A stretch of 64,000 bases of DNA from Janthinobacterium sp. 1_2014MBL_MicDiv (GCF_001865675.1 NZ_CP011319.1:930001-994000), one strand, 5' to 3'; positions 17,038-25,466 are shown, counted from the first letter of the stretch. Program-made: numbers and translations. Notes: generated from the letters alone by a model not told the origin.

Positions 17038-18897
17038 ATGCCATATATCAAAGTTATCAACGGAGTCATGCAAGAGTTCAACGCCGCCGGCGTCAATACG
17101 GGCAAGGTCAGCGGCATCGGCCTCAATTCGCATGCCTATCTGGAGCGCCGTGCCTGGAGCGCCGCCGCGACGGCCGCCACGAATGACGGCAATCCCGACT
17201 ACCCGGCCGATTTGCCCTACCTCGCGGCCAATGGTGTCAAGTACATCCAGGTGATGGTGGCGCCATTTAACGGCAGAGTGGCAAACGGCACGGGCCACCA
17301 GGTGTGGGACTACGTTGTCGGCATGCCGGAATTTGCTTCCGACAACACGGTCGTGACGCTGAATATCAACAAGACATACTGGGCCGCGGTGCAGGCGCTG
17401 CTCGACTGCGCGCTGGCCAATGGCATCGGCATCATCGCCTGTCCATTCTGGAATCCGGCGGCCGTGCCGGAACTGGTGGGCGAGGGGAGCAACGTTGTCG
17501 CGGAACTGAGCAATGCGCAATCGAAGACGCGCAATTACATGCGTGCCTTTGCCAGGGCATTCGCCTTGCGCTACGCCAGCCATGCCGGCATCGCCGGCTG
17601 GATGGCGGCGCAGGAATTGCAGATCATCAAGAACCTGGGAGTCCATACCGTCAATGCCGTGATTCAGGAAACGGCGCAGATACTGCGCGACCACGATGCG
17701 CTGGGCCGTATGATTTCCTCCGGCAATGTCGGCATTGCCCATACCTCGCCCCGTCAAGGCTCTTTACAGCAATACATCACGGAAACCCTGCCCTTGATGA
17801 ATCCAGATCCGGTTGATTGCATTTGCGAAAATCTGTTCCTGGGCAATGAATATGTGAGCAGCGCCCTCGATGACAATACGGAGTTGCCCGCTGATTTTGT
17901 TTCCTCCTCGCTCGCCTATCTGCAAGTGATGCAGCGTGCGGCCAAGGCCTTGGGCAAGCCGTATTACATCGGCAGTTTCGGCCTGTCGAAAAAGCAAGAG
18001 CTGGCCTTGCAGGATACCGAGCGGCAAGACAACCTGCATGCCCTGTTGAGCGCCATACGCCGCACGGGCGTGCAGCTGGCGTGCTACTGGGCCTGGAATG
18101 CGGGGACCACCATGGAAAAGGAAGGCTTGAACCTGGTCGAGGCTGAAACGCCATTGAAGACGAATTACCGCACGCCCGTCTGGAACGCCTTGCGCGGCGA
18201 GGACGCCATCCGCCCCGCGCCGCCCAAGCCCTGTTTCGGCGTGACGAAGACCTTGCAATTCCAGCCTGGCCTCATGCTCACCGTGCCGTCGTCCGCGCGC
18301 TACGAGAGTGCGGATTTTTCCCTGTCGTATTGCATCCGGCAGCAGGCTTTTTCCTCGATCAAGGACATTGAACTGGCTTTCATCAAGCGTCAGTCGGATA
18401 AAAAAGGCTGGGCGCTCCTGCAAAAGTTTATTACCACGCAGAACGACATCACTACTTTCCTGCATCTATGGAATAACCAGGGAGAGCATGGCCTGGGCGC
18501 CAACAGCAATGGTCACGGCGTGAAGGTGGATATTGCCAACCGCTGGCTGCGCTGTACCTACACCGTCAAGCATGATGGTTCCATCAGCCTGTATGTCGAC
18601 GATTTTCTCATGTACCAGGGCAGCAAGATGGCGAAGCCATTTGTGAATGCCGCCGCCACGCCCCTGGTGATCGGCCGCCCCGTGCATGCGCTGGAGCAGG
18701 GCGCCCCCGCCTGGCAGTTGTCCGATGTCATCCTGTACGACCGCGTGTTGACGCCGAAGGAAGTGTATGACTATGGCCAGTACGGCATCGTGCACAGGCC
18801 CGTGGGGCGCTGGAAGCTCGACGGCAACCTGGAAGACAGTTCGGGCTTCGGGAATCACGCTAGCACGCCTAGCGGGTTGACGTACGTCAACGTCTGA
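17038..18897 (+). CDS. GH5-like TIM-barrel protein fused to LamG/concanavalin-like domain
   Basis: 619 residues with no signal peptide or membrane segment. Residues 1-380 look like a GH5-type barrel: GVKYIQVMVAPF (strand 2), ALANGIGIIACPFWNP (strand 3), GWMAAQEL with Glu193 where the acid/base Glu lies, and YYIGSFG where a cellulase would read GEFG. Ser313 therefore takes the place of the nucleophile, and catalysis is doubtful. Residues 400-590 form a LamG-like jelly roll (SLSYCIRQQ, WLRCTYTVKHDGSISLYVDD, LSDVILYDRVLTPKEV). The last 30 residues (VGRWKLDGNLEDSSG) look like the opening strand of a second LamG cut short. GCAGGAGC precedes the ATG. It separates radC from the FKBP gene, which are usually neighbours. 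Confidence 0.7.
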   Translation: MPYIKVINGVMQEFNAAGVNTGKVSGIGLNSHAYLERRAWSAAATAATNDGNPDYPADLPYLAANGVKYIQVMVAPFNGRVANGTGHQVWDYVVGMPEFASDNTVVTLNINKTYWAAVQALLDCALANGIGIIACPFWNPAAVPELVGEGSNVVAELSNAQSKTRNYMRAFARAFALRYASHAGIAGWMAAQELQIIKNLGVHTVNAVIQETAQILRDHDALGRMISSGNVGIAHTSPRQGSLQQYITETLPLMNPDPVDCICENLFLGNEYVSSALDDNTELPADFVSSSLAYLQVMQRAAKALGKPYYIGSFGLSKKQELALQDTERQDNLHALLSAIRRTGVQLACYWAWNAGTTMEKEGLNLVEAETPLKTNYRTPVWNALRGEDAIRPAPPKPCFGVTKTLQFQPGLMLTVPSSARYESADFSLSYCIRQQAFSSIKDIELAFIKRQSDKKGWALLQKFITTQNDITTFLHLWNNQGEHGLGANSNGHGVKVDIANRWLRCTYTVKHDGSISLYVDDFLMYQGSKMAKPFVNAAATPLVIGRPVHALEQGAPAWQLSDVILYDRVLTPKEVYDYGQYGIVHRPVGRWKLDGNLEDSSGFGNHASTPSGLTYVNV

Positions 18898-18980
18898 CAG
18901 GTGGCAGGGGACGCGGCATGTTTTTTGACAAAAGCATGGCCGCGCTGAGATGGCATGGGGCAGGCGCGGCCAGTGTGGCT

Positions 18981-18986
18981 TACAAT
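18981..18986 (+). promoter_or_regulatory. Probable -10 box of the FKBP-ispH unit
   Basis: TACAAT lies 31 bases before the ATG of the FKBP-type isomerase. No good -35 is seen at the right distance. A GC-rich inverted repeat (CGCGGCATG with CATGGCCGCG) lies just upstream at about 18915-18945. Confidence 0.4.
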
Positions 18987-19017
18987 ATCGTTTTGCACCA
19001 GCTACCTGAAACCTATT

Positions 19018-19473
19018 ATGTCCAACGAGCAACCAGCAGTCGTCACCGAAGCGGCTTACCTCACCCTGCATTATCGTCTTGCCACTGTTGACGGTACTGA
19101 CATTGTCACGACCTTCAGCGGGAATCCCGCCACGTTGATGCTGGGACAGGGCCAGCTGGCGCCGTTCCTCGAGCAGCGTTTGCTGGGTTTGCCTGAAGGC
19201 ACGCACCAGACTTTCGAGCTGGCGGCCGGCGAAGGCTTTGGCGAGCGCAATCCCGAGCTGGTGCAGTCGGTTTCGCGTGCCACGCTCGATGAAAACTCGG
19301 TGCCGGGCGCCGACTACAAGATCGGCGACCTGGTGGATTTCGCCGCCCCGGGCGGCGGCCGCTTTGCCGGCGTGCTGCGCGAACTGCGCGACGATTCGGC
19401 CCTGTTCGACTTCAACCATCCGCTGGCTGGCCAGCCGCTGCGTTTTGAAGTCAAGCTCATCTCGGTGCTGTAA
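19018..19473 (+). CDS. fkpB: SlpA/FkpB-type FKBP peptidyl-prolyl isomerase
   Basis: 151 residues. The start at 19018 (MSNEQPAV) removes an implausible N-tail. FKBP fold with an inserted chaperone flap, as in SlyD/SlpA: LTLHYRL, GQGQLAPFLEQRLLGL, GEGFGERNPELVQ, then FNHPLAGQPLRFEVKLISV. It catalyses cis-trans isomerisation at proline and acts as a folding helper in the cytoplasm. The metal-binding His-rich tail of SlyD is missing, which supports FkpB/SlpA. ispH follows after 13 bases; this pair is conserved in many proteobacteria. Confidence 0.9.
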   Translation: MSNEQPAVVTEAAYLTLHYRLATVDGTDIVTTFSGNPATLMLGQGQLAPFLEQRLLGLPEGTHQTFELAAGEGFGERNPELVQSVSRATLDENSVPGADYKIGDLVDFAAPGGGRFAGVLRELRDDSALFDFNHPLAGQPLRFEVKLISVL

Positions 19474-19486
19474 ACAAGGAATAGCG

Positions 19487-20434
19487 ATGGATAAAGAACT
19501 GTTACTGGCCCAGCCCCGGGGTTTCTGCGCTGGCGTCGACCGGGCGATCGAAATCGTCGAGCGTGCCTTGCAGCAATTTGGCGCACCGATCTACGTGCGT
19601 CATGAAATCGTCCACAACGCCTATGTGGTGGCCGACCTGCGCAACAAGGGCGCCATCTTCATCGACGACCTCGATGACGTACCGGCTGGCAATACCCTCG
19701 TGTTTTCCGCGCATGGCGTGTCGAAAGCCGTGCGCGCCGAGGCGGAATCGCGCGGCCTGAGCATTTTTGACGCCACCTGCCCGCTGGTCACCAAGGTGCA
19801 CATGGAAGTGGGCAAGATGCGCCGCGAAGGCCGCGAAATCATCATGATCGGCCACGATGGCCATCCCGAGGTGGAAGGCACGATGGGCCAGGCTGAAAAG
19901 GGCATGCATCTGGTGGAAACGCTGGAAGATGTGGCGACCTTGCAGGTCGCCAATCCGGACAGCGTGGCCTATGTGTCGCAGACAACGTTGTCAGTTGACG
20001 ACACTCGCGACATTATCGAGGCGTTGAAGCAGAAATATCCGAATATTGCCGAGCCCAAAAAAGGCGACATTTGCTACGCCACCACCAACCGCCAGGAAGC
20101 CGTGAAATTCATGGCGCCGCTGGTGGAAGTGGTGATCGTCGTGGGCAGCCCGAACAGCTCGAATTCGAACCGCCTGCGCGAAGTGGCAGACAAGATGGGC
20201 ACGCCGGCCTACATGGTCGACAATGCCTCGCAAATCGACCCCGCCTGGCTGGAAGGCAAGCTGCGCGTGGGCGTCACGGCCGGCGCCTCGGCGCCCGAAG
20301 TGCTGGTGCAAGCCGTGATCGACCGCTTGAAAGAGTGTGGCGTGAAGAGCGTGCGTCCGCTCGACGGCGTGCAGGAAGCCGTCACGTTCCCGATGCCGAA
20401 AGGCCTCGACGGCATCAAGCGTGACGTCGCCTGA
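19487..20434 (+). CDS. ispH: 4-hydroxy-3-methylbut-2-enyl diphosphate reductase
   Basis: 315 residues, standard length for the last MEP-pathway enzyme, which reduces HMBPP to IPP and DMAPP. The three iron-sulfur ligands are Cys14 (GFCAGVDRAIE), Cys98 (DATCPLVTKVH) and Cys196 (GDICYATTNRQ). Substrate motifs VGSPNSSNSNRL and TAGASAPE are present. AAGGA lies upstream of ATG 19487; the longer in-frame extension overlaps the FKBP gene and is rejected. Second gene of the fkpB-ispH operon. Confidence 0.97.
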   Translation: MDKELLLAQPRGFCAGVDRAIEIVERALQQFGAPIYVRHEIVHNAYVVADLRNKGAIFIDDLDDVPAGNTLVFSAHGVSKAVRAEAESRGLSIFDATCPLVTKVHMEVGKMRREGREIIMIGHDGHPEVEGTMGQAEKGMHLVETLEDVATLQVANPDSVAYVSQTTLSVDDTRDIIEALKQKYPNIAEPKKGDICYATTNRQEAVKFMAPLVEVVIVVGSPNSSNSNRLREVADKMGTPAYMVDNASQIDPAWLEGKLRVGVTAGASAPEVLVQAVIDRLKECGVKSVRPLDGVQEAVTFPMPKGLDGIKRDVA

Positions 20435-20477
20435 GTTGGCTTGGTAGCCGAGTATCGATGAAATAGTCACCTCAAAA

Positions 20478-20682
20478 CCGAATTTAATTCGGAAATGATT
20501 GAATTATTCCAAGCTTAGTTTTTGCAAAAGATCGTTATGATTGCCTCAAGCTTGAATATGTTGTCGTTATGACTAAGCGTGGTCACGCCCATTTTCAGTG
20601 CGTGCACCATGCTGGTGAGAACGGTCCAGGGATGGCACTGCAGGAATTTTTCCTCCGGTGCCGTTTTTGTATCAGCGATACA
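20478..20682. promoter_or_regulatory. Inverted repeats upstream of the liv operon
   Basis: In the 298-base gap between ispH and livH, two perfect inverted repeats stand out: CCGAATT-T-AATTCGG (20478-20492) and TGTATC-AGC-GATACA (20668-20682, 51 bases before the livH ATG). Either may be an operator of the transporter operon. The gap is AT-rich and carries no gene. Confidence 0.4.
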
Positions 20683-20732
20683 TGTTCTGGCGGAAGTTGT
20701 TCCCGAAAAATGCATATTTGGATAGGGCAATC

Positions 20733-21662
20733 ATGGATACATTCATCCAGCAGATCATTAACGGCTTGGTGCTGGGCAGCATGTATGCCTTAGTCGCCCT
20801 CGGTTACACGATGGTGTATGGCGTCTTGAACCTGATTAACTTCGCCCACGGCGACGTGCTCATGATCGGCGCCATGGTGGGCTTGAGCATCCTCAAGCTG
20901 CTGGGCATTTATGTACCGGACTGGCCCGGCTACCTGAAACTGGCCACCGCCATCCTCGGCGCCATTCCCATCTGTATTCTGGTCAACATCATCATCGAGC
21001 GGGTCGCCTACCGCCGCCTGCGCAACGCCCCCCGCCTCGCCCCCCTGATTACCGCCATCGGCGTCTCCATCCTGCTGCAAACCTTTGCCATGATGATCTG
21101 GACGCGCAATCCCTTGCCCTTCCCGCAATTGCTGTCGACCGACCCCATCAATGTGGGCGGCGCCGTCATTTCGCAAACGCAAGTATTGCTGCTGGCCCTG
21201 GCCGCCATCTCGATGGGCGGACTGGTGTTACTGGTGGAAAAGACGAAAATGGGCCGCGCCATGCGGGCCACGGCGGAAAACCCCCGCGTGGCCGGTCTCA
21301 TGGGCGTCGATTCCGACAAGGTCATCGTCGCCACGTTTGCCATCGGCGCCGCGCTGGCCGCCGTGGCGGGCGTGATGTGGGGCGCCAACTATGCCTCGAT
21401 TCAATTTTCCATGGGCGCCATCCCCGGCTTGAAGGCGTTCTGCGCGGCCGTGCTGGGCGGCATCGGCAATATCTATGGCGCCATGATAGGCGGCGTCCTG
21501 CTGGGCATTATCGAGAGTCTGGGCGCCGGCTATATCGGCGACATCACGGGCGGCTTCCTGGGCAGCCACTACCAGGATATCTTTGCCTTCGTCGTGCTGA
21601 TCATCGTGCTGACCCTGCGCCCGTCCGGCATCATGGGCGAACGCGTGGCCGACCGCGCCTGA
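20733..21662 (+). CDS. livH: Branched-chain amino acid ABC transporter permease LivH
   Basis: 309 residues, about eight TM helices. Starts MDTFIQQIINGLVLGSMYAL, the usual LivH opening; the longer frame has no family match. Contains GYTMVYGVLNLINFAHGD and the EAA-like cytoplasmic loop (ENPRVAGLMGVDSDKV). With LivM it forms the channel for Leu/Ile/Val or related amino acids or amides. First gene of livHMGF; livM begins 22 bases later. Weak ribosome-binding site AGGG. Confidence 0.92.
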   Translation: MDTFIQQIINGLVLGSMYALVALGYTMVYGVLNLINFAHGDVLMIGAMVGLSILKLLGIYVPDWPGYLKLATAILGAIPICILVNIIIERVAYRRLRNAPRLAPLITAIGVSILLQTFAMMIWTRNPLPFPQLLSTDPINVGGAVISQTQVLLLALAAISMGGLVLLVEKTKMGRAMRATAENPRVAGLMGVDSDKVIVATFAIGAALAAVAGVMWGANYASIQFSMGAIPGLKAFCAAVLGGIGNIYGAMIGGVLLGIIESLGAGYIGDITGGFLGSHYQDIFAFVVLIIVLTLRPSGIMGERVADRA

Positions 21663-21684
21663 CGTGAAACTGGGAGATTAAATC

Positions 21685-22902
21685 ATGGCACTACTCGATT
21701 TCGACGTCAAAAAGCACCCGGCCAAGGCGTATGCCGGCATGCTGGGCCTGGCCGCGCTGCTGATGGTGTTCCCGTTTTTTGCCGCCCAGTTCGGCAACTC
21801 GTGGGTGCGCATCATCGACATGGCCTTGCTGTACATCATGCTGGCCCTGGGCCTGAACATCGTCGTCGGCTTCGCCGGCCTGCTCGACCTCGGCTACATC
21901 GCCTTCTACGCCGTGGGCGCCTACCTGACGGCCCTGCTGGCTTCGCCCCAGTTCGCCATCCTGCTCGAATCCGTGGTGAACCAGTATCCGGTGCTGGGCG
22001 AGACCCTGGTACAGCTGATGGGCCCGGAGATCCGCGAAAACGGCATCCACCTGTCGATCTGGATCATCGTGCCGCTGGCGGCCTTTGTTGCCGGCCTGTT
22101 CGGGGCACTGCTGGGCGCGCCCACCTTGAAACTGCGCGGCGATTACCTGGCCATCGTGACCCTGGGTTTTGGCGAGATCATCCGCATCTTCATGAACAAT
22201 TTGAACGACCCGATCAATTTCACGAATGGTCCGCAAGGCATCAATTTGATCGACCCCATCCGCATCTTCGGCGTCAACCTGGCGGGCGAGGCGGGCACCA
22301 ACAGCACCGTCACGGTGGCCGGTTTTTCCATGCCGTCCGTGAACGCCTATTACTTCCTGTTCCTGTTCCTGTGCATCGCCGTTGTCTTCGTCACCAAGCG
22401 CCTCCAGCATTCGCGCCTGGGCCGCGCCTGGGTCGCCATCCGCGAAGACGAGATCGCCGCGAAAGCGATGGGCATCAACACGCGCAACGTGAAACTGCTG
22501 GCCTTTTCCATGGGCGCCTCGTTCGGCGGCGTGGCTGGCGCCATGTTCGCGTCGTTCCAGGGCTTCGTCTCGCCGGAATCGTTCTCGCTGACGGAATCGA
22601 TCGCCGTGCTGGCGATGGTGGTGCTGGGCGGCATCGGGCATATTCCTGGCGTGATCCTCGGCGGCGTGATTCTCGCCTCCATCCCCGAAGTGCTGCGCCA
22701 CGTGGTGGAGCCGGCCCAGCAGGCGCTGTTCGGTCACGTGGTGATCGAGGCGGAAGTGCTGCGCCAGCTGCTGTACGGCCTGGCCATGGTCTTGATCATG
22801 CTCAACCGTCCCGCCGGCCTGTGGCCGGCGCCGAAGCACGAGGACCGGCCCGACCATGATGTGGATCAACCGAACAAATCAACCGGCGTCGTGTCCGCTT
22901 AA
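21685..22902 (+). CDS. livM: Branched-chain amino acid ABC transporter permease LivM
   Basis: 405 residues with about ten hydrophobic helices. LALGLNIVVGFAGLLDLGYIAFYAVGAY is the LivM signature, and the coupling loop reads REDEIAAKAMGINTRNVK. A central periplasmic loop (about 95-115) is longer than in the E. coli protein. It pairs with LivH. livG follows after 14 bases with an AAGGAAGGA ribosome-binding site. Confidence 0.92.
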   Translation: MALLDFDVKKHPAKAYAGMLGLAALLMVFPFFAAQFGNSWVRIIDMALLYIMLALGLNIVVGFAGLLDLGYIAFYAVGAYLTALLASPQFAILLESVVNQYPVLGETLVQLMGPEIRENGIHLSIWIIVPLAAFVAGLFGALLGAPTLKLRGDYLAIVTLGFGEIIRIFMNNLNDPINFTNGPQGINLIDPIRIFGVNLAGEAGTNSTVTVAGFSMPSVNAYYFLFLFLCIAVVFVTKRLQHSRLGRAWVAIREDEIAAKAMGINTRNVKLLAFSMGASFGGVAGAMFASFQGFVSPESFSLTESIAVLAMVVLGGIGHIPGVILGGVILASIPEVLRHVVEPAQQALFGHVVIEAEVLRQLLYGLAMVLIMLNRPAGLWPAPKHEDRPDHDVDQPNKSTGVVSA

Positions 22903-22916
22903 GGAAGGAAAGCACC

Positions 22917-23690
22917 ATGAGCGAACAGATCATTCTCAATATCGCCGGCGTGAATAAACGTTTCGGCGGCCTGCAGGCGTTGACGGACGTGGGCATCACC
23001 ATCCGCCAGGGGCAGATCTATGGCTTGATCGGCCCGAACGGCGCCGGCAAGACCACGTTTTTCAACGTCATCACGGGCCTGTACCAGCCGGACACGGGCA
23101 CGTTCGAGCTGGCCGGCAAGCCGTATTCGCCGTCGGCGCCGCACAAGGTGGCCAAGGCGGGCATCGCGCGCACCTTCCAGAATATCCGCCTGTTCGGCGA
23201 CATGACGGCGCTGGAAAACGTCATGGTGGGGCGCCACGTGCGATCGCACCAGGGCGTGTTCGGCGCCATCTTCCGCCACAAGGCGGCGCGCGAGGAAGAG
23301 GCGGCTATCCGCCAGCGGGCCATGGAGCTGCTCGATTTCGTCGGCATCGCCCAGTTCGCCAACCGCACCTCGCGCTTCCTGTCGTATGGCGACCAGCGGC
23401 GCCTGGAAATCGCCCGCGCGCTGGCTACCGACCCGACCCTGCTGGCCCTCGACGAGCCGGCGGCCGGCATGAACGCGACGGAAAAGCTGGCCCTGCGCGA
23501 GTTGTTGGTGAAAATCAAGGCGGAAGGCAAGACCGTGCTGCTGATCGAGCACGACGTGAAACTGATGATGGGGCTGTGCGACCGCATCACGGTGCTCGAG
23601 TATGGCAAGCGCATCGCCGAAGGCTTGCCGGCCGAAATACAGCAAAACCCGGCCGTGATCGAGGCTTACCTGGGGGGATCGCACGCATGA
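22917..23690 (+). CDS. livG: Branched-chain amino acid ABC transporter ATP-binding protein LivG
   Basis: 257 residues. Walker A GPNGAGKTT near residue 39, the long LivG-specific insert with ARTFQNIRLFGDMTALENVMVG, the ABC signature in the form LSYGDQRRLEIARAL, Walker B LLALDEPAAGMN and switch His in LIEHD. Hydrolyses ATP at the inner face of the LivHM channel. Its TGA overlaps the livF ATG (ATGA), so the two are coupled. Confidence 0.95.
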   Translation: MSEQIILNIAGVNKRFGGLQALTDVGITIRQGQIYGLIGPNGAGKTTFFNVITGLYQPDTGTFELAGKPYSPSAPHKVAKAGIARTFQNIRLFGDMTALENVMVGRHVRSHQGVFGAIFRHKAAREEEAAIRQRAMELLDFVGIAQFANRTSRFLSYGDQRRLEIARALATDPTLLALDEPAAGMNATEKLALRELLVKIKAEGKTVLLIEHDVKLMMGLCDRITVLEYGKRIAEGLPAEIQQNPAVIEAYLGGSHA

Positions 23691-24424
23691 GCAGCAATGG
23701 ATGGAACAAGAACGTATTGAAAGTGGCGGGCCTGCATGTGGCCTATGGCGGCATCAAGGCCGTCAAGGGCATCGACCTGGAAGTCAACGAAGGCGAGCTG
23801 ATCGCCCTGATCGGCGCGAACGGCGCAGGCAAGACGACGACACTGAAAGCCATCACGGGAACTTTGCCTGCATGCAAGGTCGATGGCACCATCACTTACA
23901 TGGGCGAGTCGCTCAAGGGCAGCAAGTCGTTTCACCTGGTGGAAAAGAAGCTGGCCATGGTGCCGGAAGGGCGGGGCGTGTTTACGCGCATGTCGATCCG
24001 GGAAAACCTCATGATGGGCGCCTACACGCGCACGGACAAGGTGGGGATCGAGACCGACATCGGCCGCTGGTTCGACGTCTTTCCACGCCTGAAGGAGCGG
24101 GCGGCGCAGATGGCCGGCACCTTGTCGGGCGGCGAGCAGCAGATGCTGGCCATGGCGCGCGCCCTGATGAGTCATCCGAAGCTGCTGCTGCTCGACGAGC
24201 CGTCGATGGGCCTGTCGCCCATCATGGTCGAAAAAATCTTCGAGGTGATCCGCAAGGTGTCGTCGGAAGGCATCACGATCTTGCTGGTCGAACAGAATGC
24301 CCGTTTGGCCCTGCAGGCGGCGCACCGCGGCTATGTGATGGATTCCGGCCTGGTGACCATGGGCGGCAACGCGGACGACATGCTCGACGATCCGCGCGTG
24401 AAGGCGGCGTACCTGGGCGAGTAG
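23687..24424 (+). CDS. livF: Branched-chain amino acid ABC transporter ATP-binding protein LivF
   Basis: 245 residues. Walker A GANGAGKTTT, LivF-type MVPEGRGVFTRMSIRENL, ABC signature LSGGEQQMLAMARAL and Walker B LLLLDEPSMGLSP are intact. It pairs with LivG. The start overlaps the livG stop by 4 bases. No livK substrate-binding gene lies at either end, so the binding protein must be encoded elsewhere. Confidence 0.95.
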   Translation: MSSNGWNKNVLKVAGLHVAYGGIKAVKGIDLEVNEGELIALIGANGAGKTTTLKAITGTLPACKVDGTITYMGESLKGSKSFHLVEKKLAMVPEGRGVFTRMSIRENLMMGAYTRTDKVGIETDIGRWFDVFPRLKERAAQMAGTLSGGEQQMLAMARALMSHPKLLLLDEPSMGLSPIMVEKIFEVIRKVSSEGITILLVEQNARLALQAAHRGYVMDSGLVTMGGNADDMLDDPRVKAAYLGE

Positions 24425-24435
24425 GAAGCGCCAGG

Positions 24436-24465
24436 CAAAAAAATACCCCGGCAGTGGTGCCGGGG
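24436..24465 (-). terminator. Terminator of the phasin gene
   Basis: CCCCGGCA-GTGG-TGCCGGGG hairpin. The A-rich run at 24437-24444 gives a T-run only on the minus strand, so it serves the phasin gene whose stop is 86 bases upstream; it may slow plus-strand livF transcription as well. Confidence 0.75.
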
Positions 24466-24550
24466 CAAGAGACATCCGTGGAGGAGTACAAGACGGATGC
24501 CGGAGGAGCGGGTAGTGCGGGGGCCGCCATGGCGGCCCGTGCCTCAAAAA

Positions 24551-25117
24551 TTACTTGGCGGCAGCGCGCGGCACGACTTTTTCAGCCGCTTGCGTGAACT
24601 GGTTCACGGCCGAGGTCAGGTTCGCTTCGATGGCTTCGACGGCTTGCTTGCTGGTTTTCGAGAATTGCTCGTAGCCTGCATTGGCGTTGCCGATGGCGCT
24701 TTTCAGGATGGCGACGGCGTTTTCCGAACCGGCTGGTGCATTCTTGGTCACTTCATCGACCAGCGAAATGACTTTACGGTTCGTTTCGGCGATTTGCGAT
24801 TCAGCCGCTTTGCTGAATTCAGCTTGCGTGCTGGACGTGATGGCAGCCAGGTGACGACCGTAAGCGATGGCTTTTTCGGCGCTAGGCTGGGCTTGGGCTG
24901 CGGTCAGCGAGAAAAATTCTTGTGGATCTTTTGCCGACAGCAATTGCTTGGCGGCGGCCGTGGATTCTTCCAGCGTTGCCTTGGCGGCGGTCAGGTTCAG
25001 TTCGACGATCTTTTCGATGCCTTCGAAGGCCTTGCCCGTCAGCGACGAGAACAGGGCGAATTGGGCTTCCAGGTTGGCTTTGGTGGCGGACGAGAACTGC
25101 TCAGGAATTGAAAACAT
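24551..25117 (-). CDS. phaP: PHA granule-associated phasin
   Basis: 188 residues, start MFSIPEQFS with GGAG six bases upstream. Almost all alpha-helical, Ala/Lys/Glu-rich, with the phasin_2 pattern: EQFSSATKANLEAQFALFSS, AFEGIEKIVELNLTAAK, LLSAKDPQEFFSL, AIAYGRHLAAI. Coats polyhydroxyalkanoate granules and limits their size. No PHA synthase gene is in the window. The promoter is flanked by two near-identical palindromic sites, suggesting the usual PhaR repression. Confidence 0.92.
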   Translation of the reverse strand: MFSIPEQFSSATKANLEAQFALFSSLTGKAFEGIEKIVELNLTAAKATLEESTAAAKQLLSAKDPQEFFSLTAAQAQPSAEKAIAYGRHLAAITSSTQAEFSKAAESQIAETNRKVISLVDEVTKNAPAGSENAVAILKSAIGNANAGYEQFSKTSKQAVEAIEANLTSAVNQFTQAAEKVVPRAAAK

Positions 25118-25210
25118 ATAAATCTCCAAAAAATCGAAATCTGGTTAATTTGATGCTGCGTGTACCGTTTGGGAAGCAGGTGTATCTAAATTTTCAAGCT
25201 GAACAAGTAA

Positions 25211-25282
25211 TTGTGCAACGCAACAAACCCTATTCTACGGTTAAAAAAAACGAAGTCAAGCGATTCTTGTGCGATGCAACAA
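25211..25282 (-). promoter_or_regulatory. Phasin promoter flanked by two 16-bp operators
   Basis: Minus-strand -35 TTGACT (25254-25259) and -10 TAGAAT (25232-25237), 16-base spacer. TTGTGCAACGCAACAA (25211-25226) covers the expected transcription start; TTGTGCGATGCAACAA (25267-25282) lies just upstream of the -35. Both have a TGC-N3-GCA core, resembling TGC-rich PhaR sites known from other PHA producers; which protein binds is inferred. Confidence 0.65.
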
Positions 25283-25343
25283 TTGAATAGATTTGCATCA
25301 AAAGTCATTGTTTCTAAAGAGAAATATTTGATTTCTGAGTGTC

Positions 25344-25365
25344 AATGGTTTAGCCCTAAACCATT
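25344..25365. promoter_or_regulatory. Perfect 22-bp palindrome between phaP and the DMT transporter
   Basis: Ten-base arms AATGGTTTAG and CTAAACCATT with a 2-base CC spacer, 102 bases before the DMT transporter start and 226 bases before phaP. Its symmetry and lack of T-run point to a dimeric repressor site rather than a terminator. The rest of the 349-base gap (25118-25466) holds the phasin promoter and no gene. Confidence 0.5.
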
Positions 25366-25466
25366 ATTTCCCCGCCTTTCAGGACGGGTGCGGCGCAGCA
25401 TGCTAGACTTTGCCTCCCGCACCGGCGCACCGCCCCGGTGAGTATCCCGTTTCCCGAGTCGATACC

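Noticed and set aside
20435..20732. Riboswitch or leader peptide for the liv operon
   Set aside because: No run of Leu/Ile/Val codons and no recognisable riboswitch core, only two short dyads.
25118..25466. Small ORFs in the phaP-DMT gap
   Set aside because: They lack ribosome-binding sites, overlap the phasin promoter and operators, and have AT-rich random composition.
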